A stretch of DNA of 64,000 bases from DUQW01 sp050953825 (lineage in GTDB: Bacteria; Bacillota_I; Bacilli_A; Acholeplasmatales; Acholeplasmataceae), in NCBI GenBank assembly GCA_050953825.1, contig JBMNNF010000013.1:316192-380191 (forward strand), written 5' to 3'. Under the pieces are notes generated by a model. That model had not been told where the DNA came from. It did no database searches and worked only from the letters and a program-made list of their open reading frames with translations. Shown piece after piece: positions 1-9,109 of the stretch. How positions within the stretch are numbered: the first letter of the stretch is position 1; each line of letters starts with the position of its first letter. A program made the translations under genes and the position numbers.

Positions 1-1
1 A

Positions 2-604
2 CGATTTCTTTCATCAATGGAAGATTTACTAACCAATTTAGAAGACATTGAAGAAGAAGTCGATGATTTAAATGATGAAATTATTGATTTATATGAAGAA
101 ATCGAAGAAGCCAAAGGCGAATATATTTATCGTAAAGGTAAAAGAGTTAATAAATTTCAATCAATTGAAGACGTTTCTGAAATCATTAATAAAGCTTTTA
201 GCAAATTAAAAGAAACGTTTACCTTTGACTTCAACAATGAAAAAAACAGTAAAACTAAAACATTAGTTTCATTATTACCATTTTTAGATGATGAAGAACT
301 AGATGAAATAGCTGATATGATTATTAATGATCATGAAGATTTAAGAGGATTAAAACTAGCAACAATCTTTCCGTTTTTATCTGAAGAAAAATGTGATGCC
401 ATTTTTTTAGCTAAAATGACTTCTTTAAATCAAAATGAAATTTCATCAATTGTTCCTTTTGTTAGTCAAAAGACATTATCAAGTTTAGTTGATCAATACA
501 TTGCTGGGAACTTAACAAAAGTTAATATGAATGTAATTTATCCGTTTTTGGATAAAGAAGACATTAAGCGAATTTTCTTTCACGAATTAAATAAAGAAAA
601 TTAA
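2..604 (+). CDS. Hypothetical protein with four degenerate PFL repeats (5' partial)
   Basis: I do not recognise this protein. The frame is open to the left edge of the window and the first ATG (17) has no Shine-Dalgarno sequence, so the true start is probably outside. The N-terminal 35 residues are very acidic and look like a coiled coil. From residue ~85 there are four degenerate repeats of about 35 residues, each with a hydrophobic stretch ending in PFL or PFV (LLPFL, IFPFL, IVPFV, IYPFL) followed by an amphipathic acidic helix. No signal peptide or membrane segment is visible. A terminator follows directly. Function unknown. Confidence 0.75.
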   Translation, partial: RFLSSMEDLLTNLEDIEEEVDDLNDEIIDLYEEIEEAKGEYIYRKGKRVNKFQSIEDVSEIINKAFSKLKETFTFDFNNEKNSKTKTLVSLLPFLDDEELDEIADMIINDHEDLRGLKLATIFPFLSEEKCDAIFLAKMTSLNQNEISSIVPFVSQKTLSSLVDQYIAGNLTKVNMNVIYPFLDKEDIKRIFFHELNKEN

Positions 605-620
605 TTTTAATTACAACCAC

Positions 621-646
621 AAGCTCCATTTTCGGAGCTTTTTTTC
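621..646 (+). terminator. Rho-independent terminator
   Basis: Stem AAGCTCC / GGAGCTT with a 6-nt loop followed by a run of T, 17 bp after the stop codon of the PFL-repeat gene. Confidence 0.9.
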
Positions 647-649
647 TTA

Positions 650-924
650 GCATGTAAACACTATATAAATAGTATTATTATGTTTAGTTAAATAGATTGT
701 TATTTAAAAAAATATAAAAAGGTGAATTGAAAAAGTAATTGTCCTGATATTCAAAATGCCCATCTTGACATACTAACTACCCTTTGTTAGGCGATGTTTA
801 TTTTCATAATATTTAGTATTTGTAAGTTTTTAAAGGTGCGCAATTTGCTAAAAAATAGAATTAACTAAACCCGAATCTCATGATAAAAGACGGCCAAAAT
901 GCCGATTGTTAATTTAATTGTCCG
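650..924. other. Intergenic stretch with no recognisable gene
   Basis: AT-rich sequence between the terminator and the IS30-type element. No open frame with a ribosome-binding site and no recognisable RNA gene. A small CGGC/GCCG hairpin lies near 890-905. Confidence 0.4.
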
Positions 925-2208
925 CTTATATTTTTCTCTGTTATGTCAAATTTAATGTGTTAAGTTTTATTATTTGTGATAAAATATTTTATGGAATGAG
1001 ATTAATAGATTTTCGTTTTCTATTTTCTCTAATCCCAACTTTGATAGTGCGGCTTCACCATAGACTTTGGAGAATAATTCATATGGTGATAAGCCGCCTG
1101 CTTTATTTGTGGTAATAGAATTAATTTGGGACATTACCAAATTAAGTTTTGATTGTGTTAACCAATCAATAGACTTACCTTTTGGGAAAAACCTTCTTAA
1201 TCTAGTATGAGCTTGTTCTACGCCGCCTTTTTGATAAGGTTTGTTGGGGTCGCAGTAGTATAATAGCGTCCTTTTTTTATTCAAGTCGATACTTTCTTCT
1301 AGTGATTCATAATTTTGAAATTCCGTACCTCTATCAGTTAAAATCACCGGAAAAATCTCTTTAAATAATTTATATCCCAGCTTTCTTTCTATTTTATCTA
1401 GAACTCTTTTTACTTGATTGTTTGTTTGTCTTTGAAGAATATAACCTAAAAATAATCCTGTCTTTTCATGATATATGGTCAAGATTGCTTTATTGTCTTC
1501 AGCTATTCCTTCTACGCAGTCCATTTGAATATCAGAAGCTATATTGTTGTTTAATAAAAATGTAATATAATCTGCATATGTTTTGTTTATAAACCGCGGA
1601 TTAAAATGTTTTTTGTCTTTACTAGCACGTTTTCTTGGTTTCCTTCTAACTTTTAGTGGCATCTTAGGGATATTCACTTTTATTACTCTTTCTTCAATAT
1701 ATCTATAGATTGTTCTTACTGAAACCCCAAGATTATTGGTTCTTGCAATATGCTCAATTGGTATACCCCTATCAATTCCATCGCTAATAATAGACTCTAA
1801 TTTTAAAACCTCTTCATGAGATAAACGAACACCTGTTTTAGATTCGGATTTTCTTTCGTCACTTAAATCTTGAGCTCTTTGTGCTGTGTATATCGCTCTT
1901 TCTGAAGATAGGCATCCAGCTTTAAATTTATTACAGTTATGACAGGTATAAGGAAAGTGTTCAAGTTTATCGCACTTGATCGGATCTGAAAATAAAAATT
2001 TATTTGTTTCATTTGTATAAATGTGCCTATTGTTGTAAATTTCACGTCTAATAGTTTTTTCATTTCGACCAAGTGTATTTGCAATTTCACTAGCTGATTT
2101 TCTATCTTTTACTAAAGCCTCTATAGTATATCTCTCAATGATGGTTATATGTCCTGACTTTTTCATAATAATCACTCCATTCTCGGACATAACAGAGATA
2201 CTTATAAG
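925..2208 (-). mobile_element. IS30-family insertion sequence
   Basis: The transposase is flanked by imperfect inverted repeats: 925-947 on the left and 2186-2208 on the right, matching at 20 of 23 positions with a shared core TCTCTGTTATGTC. The outer limits could be off by a few bases and I could not identify a target duplication. The ATPase and sugar genes are not interrupted; the element sits in intergenic DNA. Confidence 0.75.
970..2166 (-). CDS. IS30-family transposase
   Basis: Catalyses transposition of the surrounding element. The N-terminus has the IS30 helix-turn-helix (ASEIANTLGRNEKTIRREI). A DDE catalytic triad is visible: IQMDCVEG, ILTDRGTEFQ and KGGVEQAHTRLRRFF, the last being the typical IS30 motif. 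The start at 2166 was chosen because GGAGTG lies 8 bp upstream; the frame is open further upstream but that would run into the terminal inverted repeat. The length of 398 residues is somewhat longer than the usual 320-390. Probably intact. Confidence 0.9.
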   Translation of the reverse strand: MKKSGHITIIERYTIEALVKDRKSASEIANTLGRNEKTIRREIYNNRHIYTNETNKFLFSDPIKCDKLEHFPYTCHNCNKFKAGCLSSERAIYTAQRAQDLSDERKSESKTGVRLSHEEVLKLESIISDGIDRGIPIEHIARTNNLGVSVRTIYRYIEERVIKVNIPKMPLKVRRKPRKRASKDKKHFNPRFINKTYADYITFLLNNNIASDIQMDCVEGIAEDNKAILTIYHEKTGLFLGYILQRQTNNQVKRVLDKIERKLGYKLFKEIFPVILTDRGTEFQNYESLEESIDLNKKRTLLYYCDPNKPYQKGGVEQAHTRLRRFFPKGKSIDWLTQSKLNLVMSQINSITTNKAGGLSPYELFSKVYGEAALSKLGLEKIENENLLISFHKIFYHK

Positions 2209-2279
2209 ATAGTTTATATTGTTTAAATATCCAAATATTATCATAAAAATTCGCTGTTTAACTTAAGTGTTGCTGACTT

Positions 2280-3338
2280 TTATTGCATAATATATCCATC
2301 TTTTCTCAAACTATCATAAATGGCTTTAACATCAATAGGAAATTTAACGTTAAATATTTCTTCAAAAGTCGGATTATTTTCAAGAGCCAACAATGACTCA
2401 TAAATGTATTCTACCTTTTCATATCCATTTAATATTTGATTTAAGTAATTATCCAAAATGAATAAGTTTATATATCCATTTAATCGTCTGGTTGATACAC
2501 CTTTATATTTTTTCATAAACGATTTAAAGGACGAGTGTAAATTATTTATTGGTCCTAGCGAATACCCATTTTTACTTTTTTCATACATATTTATTATTCT
2601 TTCGTGTTGCAGCAAATATTTTTCAGCAAAGCCGACATAAGAATAATCCCCATCAGATACAATAATCGTTTCTTCATTAATAAAAGGTTTTAAGAATAGA
2701 TCTAATCTTTCTTTTGATAATCTAGCAACCCCATTAATATCAAATATCGTCCTTTTAGAATCATCAATTACCGTTTGAATACAAACCAATTCCCTATGAG
2801 CTATTGCAGGTCTTCCTTCATAATAAGACACTCTAGGCATCTTATGATTCTTAGTCCCTTTTAAGTTAATTTTAATGAATGTTTCATCACTATAAACCAC
2901 ATCAGTAAGCGGATTTTCTTTATCAATAAACGTTTCTAAACTTAAAAGAATTTTCGTTCTCCACATCCAAACAGTATTAATTGGAATGTTAAGTTTCTTT
3001 GAAATATTTCTTATTGACAAACCATCTAAAGTATACTCAATCATCAAATATAAGTAATCTTTTAGTTTTCTTAAACGATAGGAAAACGAATTCGTATTAG
3101 AAGAAAAACTCTTCTTACATTTATCATTTAAACATAAATATCTTTGAGTTCCATTAGGCATTTTCCCATTTTTCTTAACAATTTCATTACCACAATGAGG
3201 ACATTTCGGAAACCCATCAGCATCAATTTTATGAGCCGAATTTTGAATTTTAATCAAACTATCAACATAATTATTGACTTGAAATAACTCAGCTAATTTA
3301 GCCCCTTTTAATTCATCAACAACCAATTCAAAGTTCAT
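2280..3338 (-). CDS. IS1595-family transposase, copy A
   Basis: This 352-residue protein is identical to the one at 41967-43025. An N-terminal zinc ribbon (CPHCGNEIVKKNG then CLNDKC) is followed by a helix-turn-helix (ISKKLNIPINTVWMW) and a DDE-type core with YSDETFIKIN and VSDGDYSY. The third catalytic region reads NNLHSSFKSFM, lacking the usual Glu; a subgroup of IS1595-like transposases with an H-S-x-x-K motif is known. The start is preceded by AAGGAGTG. It ends 4 bp inside the left terminal repeat. Confidence 0.93.
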   Translation of the reverse strand: MNFELVVDELKGAKLAELFQVNNYVDSLIKIQNSAHKIDADGFPKCPHCGNEIVKKNGKMPNGTQRYLCLNDKCKKSFSSNTNSFSYRLRKLKDYLYLMIEYTLDGLSIRNISKKLNIPINTVWMWRTKILLSLETFIDKENPLTDVVYSDETFIKINLKGTKNHKMPRVSYYEGRPAIAHRELVCIQTVIDDSKRTIFDINGVARLSKERLDLFLKPFINEETIIVSDGDYSYVGFAEKYLLQHERIINMYEKSKNGYSLGPINNLHSSFKSFMKKYKGVSTRRLNGYINLFILDNYLNQILNGYEKVEYIYESLLALENNPTFEEIFNVKFPIDVKAIYDSLRKDGYIMQ

Positions 3339-3365
3339 AGCCTTACACTCCTTTAATGAAAATAA

Positions 3366-3480
3366 GACTATTTAGCTAGCCAATCCAAATAATTTGTATC
3401 GCCAAATACTATCACATACCGGGATTGGCTAGATAAATAGTCCTATCTATAAAGAAGTTTGATATGTGATTTTATTTGGC
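3366..3480 (-). repeat. Interleaved inverted repeats in the IS leader (copy A)
   Basis: The region between the IS end and the transposase start contains two inverted repeats in the order A-B-A'-B', so the two hairpins overlap and cannot both form simply. It mirrors 41825-41939 in copy B, where the coordinates of each arm are given. Confidence 0.8.
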
Positions 3481-3657
3481 AACTATATTTTACCATTATT
3501 TGGACTTACCAGCAACACTTAAGTTAAACAGCGAACATAAAAAAAGACTAATTTTGTTTTGCGGTCTTTCGAATTGACAAAGTAAGAGTCTCTACTATAG
3601 TGCTACAGGTAATTTACAATATCAAATTAATAAAAATATAAAAATATCAAAACACTA

Positions 3658-3686
3658 TTGAAAAAGAAACCGTTTTCATATATAAT
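3658..3686 (+). promoter_or_regulatory. Promoter P1 of the glucan locus
   Basis: TTGAAA at 3658-3663, a 17-bp spacer and TATAAT at 3681-3686, 44 bp before the first ABC gene. The arrangement of boxes and operators is the same as at 17375. A further possible promoter (TTGACA, 16 bp, TATAGT) lies upstream at 3574-3601 but is less convincing. Confidence 0.85.
3665..3678 (+). promoter_or_regulatory. cre-like site in the P1 spacer
   Basis: AGAAACCGTTTTCA matches the catabolite-responsive element consensus (TGWAANCGNTNWCA) at every position but the first. It lies between -35 and -10, so a bound CcpA-like protein would block the polymerase. Its counterpart in P2 matches perfectly. Confidence 0.65.
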
Positions 3687-3700
3687 GAATTTAGAACTTA

Positions 3701-3714
3701 TCGAAACGTTTCGA
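3701..3714 (+). promoter_or_regulatory. LacI-type operator in P1
   Basis: Perfect palindrome TCGAAACGTTTCGA just downstream of the -10 box. The identical 14-mer occurs at 17415-17428 in P2. Likely the operator of the LacI-family regulator encoded at 23125 in the same locus. Confidence 0.8.
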
Positions 3715-3729
3715 CGGAGGTGGAAAGAT

Positions 3730-5208
3730 ATGAAAAAATCAATAATTAGCGTAATTTTACTAATGCTTGTAGTAGCATTAGTGGGTTGTAATGGTAAAAA
3801 TGGAGGCGATAATGGAGGCACTCCAAATAAGAAAGGCGATATTGTTATTACATATGCAGCATGGAATTTAGCAACACCACAAGAGTATAACATTGAACGT
3901 CGAATGATTAACGCTTTTATGGTTGAGAATCCAGGTGTCACAGTTGAAGTTATTGAACGACCAAAAGTGGCTGATGAAGAAGGAAACGAACAAGATGTTC
4001 CTTGGGATGAATTTTTCGCTACTAGAGCCTCAGTCAATGAAATGCCTGACGTTTTCCAAGTTAACCAAGTCACTAAAGTTGTTAGTCAAGGTTGGGTTGA
4101 AGATGTCACGGAATTAGCTGAAGCGGATGAAGACTTTATGAATGTTCCGGAAAACATTAGAAACACTTGTTATCTAGGCAATAAAGCTTATTCACTACCA
4201 CAAGCGGTTTTCTATTTTGGTTATTTTATCAATAGAACTGCAATTAATAATACTGGAAGTGGAGCGATTATTCCTAAATACGGAATTACTTACCAAGATT
4301 TAATGGCGGCGGCTAAAAAGAACTCAAAACCAGCAGTTCTTGGTGGTGATGCCATTAATGGTATTCAAGGCGTTAACAATCTTTTTGAGTGGTTACCAGC
4401 CCAAATCGATAAAACTTTAGGGTGGTATACATATAATGAAACAGGATATCATTTAGATAGTGACGCATTTAGAATTGCGATGACCGAAAACCAAAAATAT
4501 TTTGGCCCTAATAAAAATGAATATGCTAGTTACGTTTATGAAACTCAAGAAAATCGTGAAGACTTATACGGAACAGGAGATGCATTTGCCAACGGTAAGC
4601 AATCAATTAGATGGGGCGGCTCATATAATATTAGAGGTTGGGTTGGTGGAACTACCAATCCTGAACACGCTTTATATGGTCACGATGTTGACTTTATTGG
4701 TACACCATCTTGGGAAGTTGATGGAGTTAAAAATCATCGCATTCCAGTTGTAATGGACTATATTGGTGTCGGTAAAGGAACTAAACATAAAGAAATCGCC
4801 TTTAAATTCGCTAAATGGATGGGTTATGGTGCTGATGGTTTTAGAAAACGAATTGAGATTGCCACAGCGCACCCAGAGGCAGGAGCGATTAACTTTGCCC
4901 CAGTAGTTAGAGATCAAGCGCTAATGGATGCATATTTCGAATTATATCCAACAATGACTGAATATCGTAAAGTTGTAGAAAATCATCAAGATTTCATTAT
5001 AGAATCACTACATAAAATTGTTCCAGGATATATTGAAAGTAGATGGAACGGCCAATATGATGCCGAAAATACAATTGATGGCATCCTCCAACAAATTAAA
5101 TCTGGTGAGTTAGCGTTAGCTGACGCTCTCGCTGCTGGTCTTAATACTCGAGTTAATGATGAATGGGATAGAGCTAAAAGAGCATTAGATGAAATATTAG
5201 GAAAATAA
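3730..5208 (+). CDS. Sugar ABC transporter solute-binding lipoprotein
   Basis: Captures an oligosaccharide outside the membrane and hands it to the permeases. The lipoprotein signal MKKSIISVILLMLVVALVGC has a clear lipobox ending in Cys20, then a Gly/Asn-rich linker and a family 1 extracellular solute-binding fold of ~450 residues (ITYAAWNLATPQEYNIERR, WDEFFATRASVNEMPDVFQV). The start at 3730 was chosen because GGAGGTGG lies 6-13 bp upstream and it begins the signal peptide; the frame is open further upstream but overlaps the promoter. First gene of the P1 operon. The ligand is probably a beta-1,2-gluco-oligosaccharide by context. Confidence 0.9.
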   Translation: MKKSIISVILLMLVVALVGCNGKNGGDNGGTPNKKGDIVITYAAWNLATPQEYNIERRMINAFMVENPGVTVEVIERPKVADEEGNEQDVPWDEFFATRASVNEMPDVFQVNQVTKVVSQGWVEDVTELAEADEDFMNVPENIRNTCYLGNKAYSLPQAVFYFGYFINRTAINNTGSGAIIPKYGITYQDLMAAAKKNSKPAVLGGDAINGIQGVNNLFEWLPAQIDKTLGWYTYNETGYHLDSDAFRIAMTENQKYFGPNKNEYASYVYETQENREDLYGTGDAFANGKQSIRWGGSYNIRGWVGGTTNPEHALYGHDVDFIGTPSWEVDGVKNHRIPVVMDYIGVGKGTKHKEIAFKFAKWMGYGADGFRKRIEIATAHPEAGAINFAPVVRDQALMDAYFELYPTMTEYRKVVENHQDFIIESLHKIVPGYIESRWNGQYDAENTIDGILQQIKSGELALADALAAGLNTRVNDEWDRAKRALDEILGK

Positions 5209-5226
5209 CTTTAAATTGAGGTTTCT

Positions 5227-8157
5227 ATGAAAAAGATTTGGTTATTTGGATATTTAGCATTAATTATCGGTTTGATTTTTTCATCAAGCCTTAATGTTAA
5301 TGCCAAAATAACCAAAGATCAATTAGAAACCGCAAATTTAGTAAATACTACTGGATTATCATATTTTGATGTTGAGCCTAATTGGCGAAACGAAGGATTA
5401 AGAGACGATATCGCGCTTAATCTTGATGTTTTGCCGTTAGGCTTTTTTGAACCTAAAGTTATTTTTGCTGATTCTGAAAAAGGTGATGTTTTAAAAATTG
5501 ATGAAACTTATTCTAATGCGGAATTTAATGTTGATATCCCGCAAACGGGATTATACGCCTTAAACTTTGAATATAAAGCGATTACGGAATCAGTTAGGAA
5601 TATTGAAGTAGCAATTTTAGTAAATGACGAATCATTATATGATGAAAGTAAATCAATTATTATTCCAACATTTTATAATAATCCAACCGAATTAATCCAA
5701 GATCGATATGGCAATGATATTATGCCAGTTTCCAATCGTTATGAAACGTGGACTAATTTTACTTTAAGAGATACGCAACGATTGGTTGAAGATGTTTTAT
5801 TATTTAAACTAGTAGCTGGTCTGAATAAGATTTCTATTATTAGACAAAATGGTGAATTTTTACTATCAAAAGTAACGATCAAAAATAAAGATGTTTATCC
5901 ATCTTATGTAGAGTATCTTAACAGTCATAATAATCCAATTCCCAACGAATTGATTTCGTTTGAAGCGGAACAACCTCTCTACCGAAATTCAATATCAATT
6001 AGATATGGAACTGATCGTGAAAAAAATGTGACACCATTTGCCCTGCAAAAACAAAAAATCAATATCGTTGATGGTGATAACTTCCAAACTGGCGGACAAG
6101 CGTTATATTATGATGTCAATTGTCCAAAAGAAGGACTATATTATATTACATTAAAAACAAAACAACTCCAACTTTTTCAAACCAGTTTTAGAAGAATTAC
6201 CATTAACGGAGAAGTTCCATTTTCAGAAGCTAATTTAATTGAGTTCAAAAACCATAAAAAATGGATTAATAATACGTTATCTAATGATGATATTGAATAT
6301 CTTTTCTTTCTTAAAAAAGGAAAAAATCGAATTGGAATTGAAGTCAATTTATCACCGTTTGCTAAAATTCATCGTAATTTAAATAAAGTAATGGTTGGAG
6401 TTAATGATATTAGTTTAGATTTGAAAAAACTAGCCGGTAGTACGAGTGATAAAAATCGAGAATGGGATATTTTGAGTTATTTACCGAATGTAGTTAATGA
6501 GTTACAACATTATTATGATTTATTAACTGAATCGTATCAAATGTATCAAGAAATTAATGATACTACTAAAATCAATGAAGCTGTTTCAGCGATTAATCAA
6601 AGTCGTGAAACATTAAAAAAATTAATTGAAAAACCAAATACTTTACCAAAAAATATTGATAAATTATCAACGGATTCTAATTCGGTAACTGCCAAAATGG
6701 GATTGGTAATCCCAATGGTATTAAGATCACCATTATCAATTGATAAAATTTATGTTCATGGTAATGTCAAATTACCACGACCAAATGCCAACGCTTTTGA
6801 GTCGGCTTGGTTAGGTATTAAAAGATTTTTCTTATCGTTTTTTAATAACGAATATAGACCAACGAAAAATAGCGAAGTTTTAGAAGTATGGGTTAACCGT
6901 TCACGTCAATATGTTAACGTGATGCAAGAAATGGCTGATGCAACGTTTACTAGAGAAACGGGGATTAAGGTTAATATTTCAATTATGCCTGATGAAGGTA
7001 AGTTGATTATGGCGGTTTCCGCTGGCTCACAACCGGATGTTGCTTTAGGGGTTGCTGGTTGGAGACCATATGATTTCGCTTTAAGAAATGCGGTTACTGA
7101 TATGAAACAATTTCCAACATTTAAAGAAGTTTCTAAAAGATTTAATTCAGGAGCATTTCTACAATTAATTTACGAAGATGGAGTTTACGGAATTCCGGAA
7201 ACTCAAAACTTCAATTTATTATTTTATCGTGAAGATATAATGAATAAATTGAATATCGCGATTCCTAATACTTGGGATGATGTCTTATCAATTTTGCCGG
7301 AACTTCAAAGATATGGATTAAACTTTTTTGCACCACTGTCATATACAGGAGCATTTAAAGGGTTCGTCCACACAATGCCATTTATTAAACAGTGTCAAGG
7401 AAAAATTCATTCTGATGACGCTTTAAGAACGACAATTGATTCTGAAGAAGTCATTAAAGCGATGACCTTAATGACTGATTTATATACGATTTATTCATTA
7501 CCACTAGAGGTTGGATCGTTTTATAACAGTTTTAGATATGGTGATATTCCTATTGGCATTGGTGATTTTGGAATGTATGTCAGATTATTACATGCAGCTC
7601 CAGAAATTGCTGGACTTTGGAAAATTGCGGTATTACCAGGAATGCTCCGTCCAGATGGAGTGGTAGACCGGTCATATGATGGAGCTTCTACTAGTGGAAT
7701 AATTTTTGAAAATTCTCAGAAAAAAGAAGATGCCTGGAAGTTTTTAGATTGGTGGACTTGTGATAATACCCAATTAAATTATGCCAACAATTTAATTAAC
7801 TCGATGGGACCAGAGTATATGTGGAATACTTCTAATGTTAAAGCTTTTAAAGAAATGGCGTGGGATGAACACGATAAAGAAGTTTTCTTAAGTCAATGGG
7901 AATGGGTTAATGATACTGAAAAAACACCAGCGTCATATATGATTGAACGTGAATTATCTAACGCTTGGAATCGTGTCGTTTTTGATGGAATAAATGTTAG
8001 AACGGCGATAGAAGATGCAACTGTAATTGTTAATAAAGAAATTACACGTAAGATGAAAGAATTTGGTTATCTTGATAAAAATGGTAATCCAATTAAGAAT
8101 TACAAAATTCCGACTAAAGAGCGGTTAGCAAAAATTTTATGGGGTGAAGATGAATAA
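5227..8157 (+). CDS. Large surface protein: jelly-roll modules fused to a solute-binding domain
   Basis: The 976-residue protein has an N-terminal signal (MKKIWLFGYLALIIGLIF, possible cleavage after VNA). Residues ~30-420 form two beta-rich segments resembling carbohydrate-binding modules, residues ~430-470 are helical, and residues ~550-976 are an extracellular solute-binding domain (MADATFTRETGIKVNISIMP, SAGSQPDVALGV, YGIPETQNFNLLFYRED). It has no lipobox, unlike the preceding binding protein, so it may stay anchored by an uncleaved signal. With the 3730 product it gives two binding proteins for two permease pairs. About twice the usual length for the family. A CBM-like role for the N-terminal half is an inference. 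Confidence 0.85.
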   Translation: MKKIWLFGYLALIIGLIFSSSLNVNAKITKDQLETANLVNTTGLSYFDVEPNWRNEGLRDDIALNLDVLPLGFFEPKVIFADSEKGDVLKIDETYSNAEFNVDIPQTGLYALNFEYKAITESVRNIEVAILVNDESLYDESKSIIIPTFYNNPTELIQDRYGNDIMPVSNRYETWTNFTLRDTQRLVEDVLLFKLVAGLNKISIIRQNGEFLLSKVTIKNKDVYPSYVEYLNSHNNPIPNELISFEAEQPLYRNSISIRYGTDREKNVTPFALQKQKINIVDGDNFQTGGQALYYDVNCPKEGLYYITLKTKQLQLFQTSFRRITINGEVPFSEANLIEFKNHKKWINNTLSNDDIEYLFFLKKGKNRIGIEVNLSPFAKIHRNLNKVMVGVNDISLDLKKLAGSTSDKNREWDILSYLPNVVNELQHYYDLLTESYQMYQEINDTTKINEAVSAINQSRETLKKLIEKPNTLPKNIDKLSTDSNSVTAKMGLVIPMVLRSPLSIDKIYVHGNVKLPRPNANAFESAWLGIKRFFLSFFNNEYRPTKNSEVLEVWVNRSRQYVNVMQEMADATFTRETGIKVNISIMPDEGKLIMAVSAGSQPDVALGVAGWRPYDFALRNAVTDMKQFPTFKEVSKRFNSGAFLQLIYEDGVYGIPETQNFNLLFYREDIMNKLNIAIPNTWDDVLSILPELQRYGLNFFAPLSYTGAFKGFVHTMPFIKQCQGKIHSDDALRTTIDSEEVIKAMTLMTDLYTIYSLPLEVGSFYNSFRYGDIPIGIGDFGMYVRLLHAAPEIAGLWKIAVLPGMLRPDGVVDRSYDGASTSGIIFENSQKKEDAWKFLDWWTCDNTQLNYANNLINSMGPEYMWNTSNVKAFKEMAWDEHDKEVFLSQWEWVNDTEKTPASYMIERELSNAWNRVVFDGINVRTAIEDATVIVNKEITRKMKEFGYLDKNGNPIKNYKIPTKERLAKILWGEDE

Positions 8158-9106
8158 AGAAGTCGAGCCAAAGGTAAATTTTTTGGTCAAAATTAAATTT
8201 AAGCTGAAAAAATTCCGCAATAAACATGGAGAAGGGCTACTCGGGACGACATTTATTGCTCCATATGGGATAGCGTTTTTAGTGTTTATCGTTATTCCGG
8301 TCTTTATGGGAATCTTTTTGTCGTTTACCGCTTTTAATTTAATTGAAAAACCACGATTTACCGGTTTGAATAATTATGTTGACTTATTAACTGTTGATGA
8401 GAAGTTTATGCAAAAAGTCGTTCCTAATACGATTTTATTCGCTTTTTTTACTGGGCCAATTGGGTATTCATTATCATTTTTCTTAGCTTGGTTATTAGCT
8501 CAAATTCCAAAACGTTCTAGGACAGTTTTAGCTTTAGCAATTTACTCACCATCGTTAACGGCTGGAGTCGCAATGAGTGTAATGTGGAAAATCATTTTCT
8601 CAGGCGATAGATCAGGATATATGAACTCGATTTTATTAAAGATGGGCGTAATTTCTCAACCAATTCAATGGTTAACTAATCCAACTTATTTAATGCCAAT
8701 TATGATTGCCGTTACGATTTGGGGAAGTATGGGGATAGGATTTTTAGCGATGTTAGCTGGGATTTTAAATGTCAATCCTGAATTATATGAAGCCGCCTAT
8801 GTTGACGGTATGAAAAATAAATTTCAAGAAATTATTTATATTACTGTTCCATCAATGAAACCACAAATGTTATTTGGAGCTGTCATGAGTATTGTTGGAA
8901 CTTTTAATGCCGGGGCCATTGGCGTCTTGTTGTCGGGGACGAATCCGACACCACAAGATGCTGGGCAATTAATTGTAACCCATATTGATGATTATGGATT
9001 TAATCGATTTGAAATGGGATATGCTGCCGCAATTTCGGTTGTTTTACTATTAATGGTATTACTAATGGGCCGGATTGCAAGAAGATTGTTCCAAGAGAGG
9101 GATTAA
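8150..9106 (+). CDS. Sugar ABC transporter permease (MalF/UgpA type)
   Basis: Membrane subunit of a carbohydrate importer with six predicted membrane segments. The cytoplasmic EAA loop that contacts the ATPase is clear (YEAAYVDGMKNKFQEIIYI). It overlaps the preceding gene by 8 bp. GTG at 8144 is an alternative start; ATG 8150 follows GGGGTG. It pairs with the MalG-type permease immediately downstream. Confidence 0.93.
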   Translation: MNKEVEPKVNFLVKIKFKLKKFRNKHGEGLLGTTFIAPYGIAFLVFIVIPVFMGIFLSFTAFNLIEKPRFTGLNNYVDLLTVDEKFMQKVVPNTILFAFFTGPIGYSLSFFLAWLLAQIPKRSRTVLALAIYSPSLTAGVAMSVMWKIIFSGDRSGYMNSILLKMGVISQPIQWLTNPTYLMPIMIAVTIWGSMGIGFLAMLAGILNVNPELYEAAYVDGMKNKFQEIIYITVPSMKPQMLFGAVMSIVGTFNAGAIGVLLSGTNPTPQDAGQLIVTHIDDYGFNRFEMGYAAAISVVLLLMVLLMGRIARRLFQERD

Positions 9107-9109
9107 ATT

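Larger units (their letters stand above)
2250..3535 (-). mobile_element. IS1595-family insertion sequence, copy A (1286 bp)
   Basis: Perfect 26-bp terminal inverted repeats lie at 2250-2275 and 3510-3535 (outer end TTCGCTGTTTAACTTAAG). An 8-bp target duplication CATAAAAA is present at 2242-2249 and 3536-3543. A second copy of the same length, with an identical transposase, lies in opposite orientation at 41770-43055. Identity plus intact target duplication imply recent transposition. Confidence 0.95.

Noticed and set aside
3627..4073. Minus-strand frame overlapping the first binding-protein gene
   Set aside because: A shadow of the lipoprotein gene and its promoter; no start signal and no motif.
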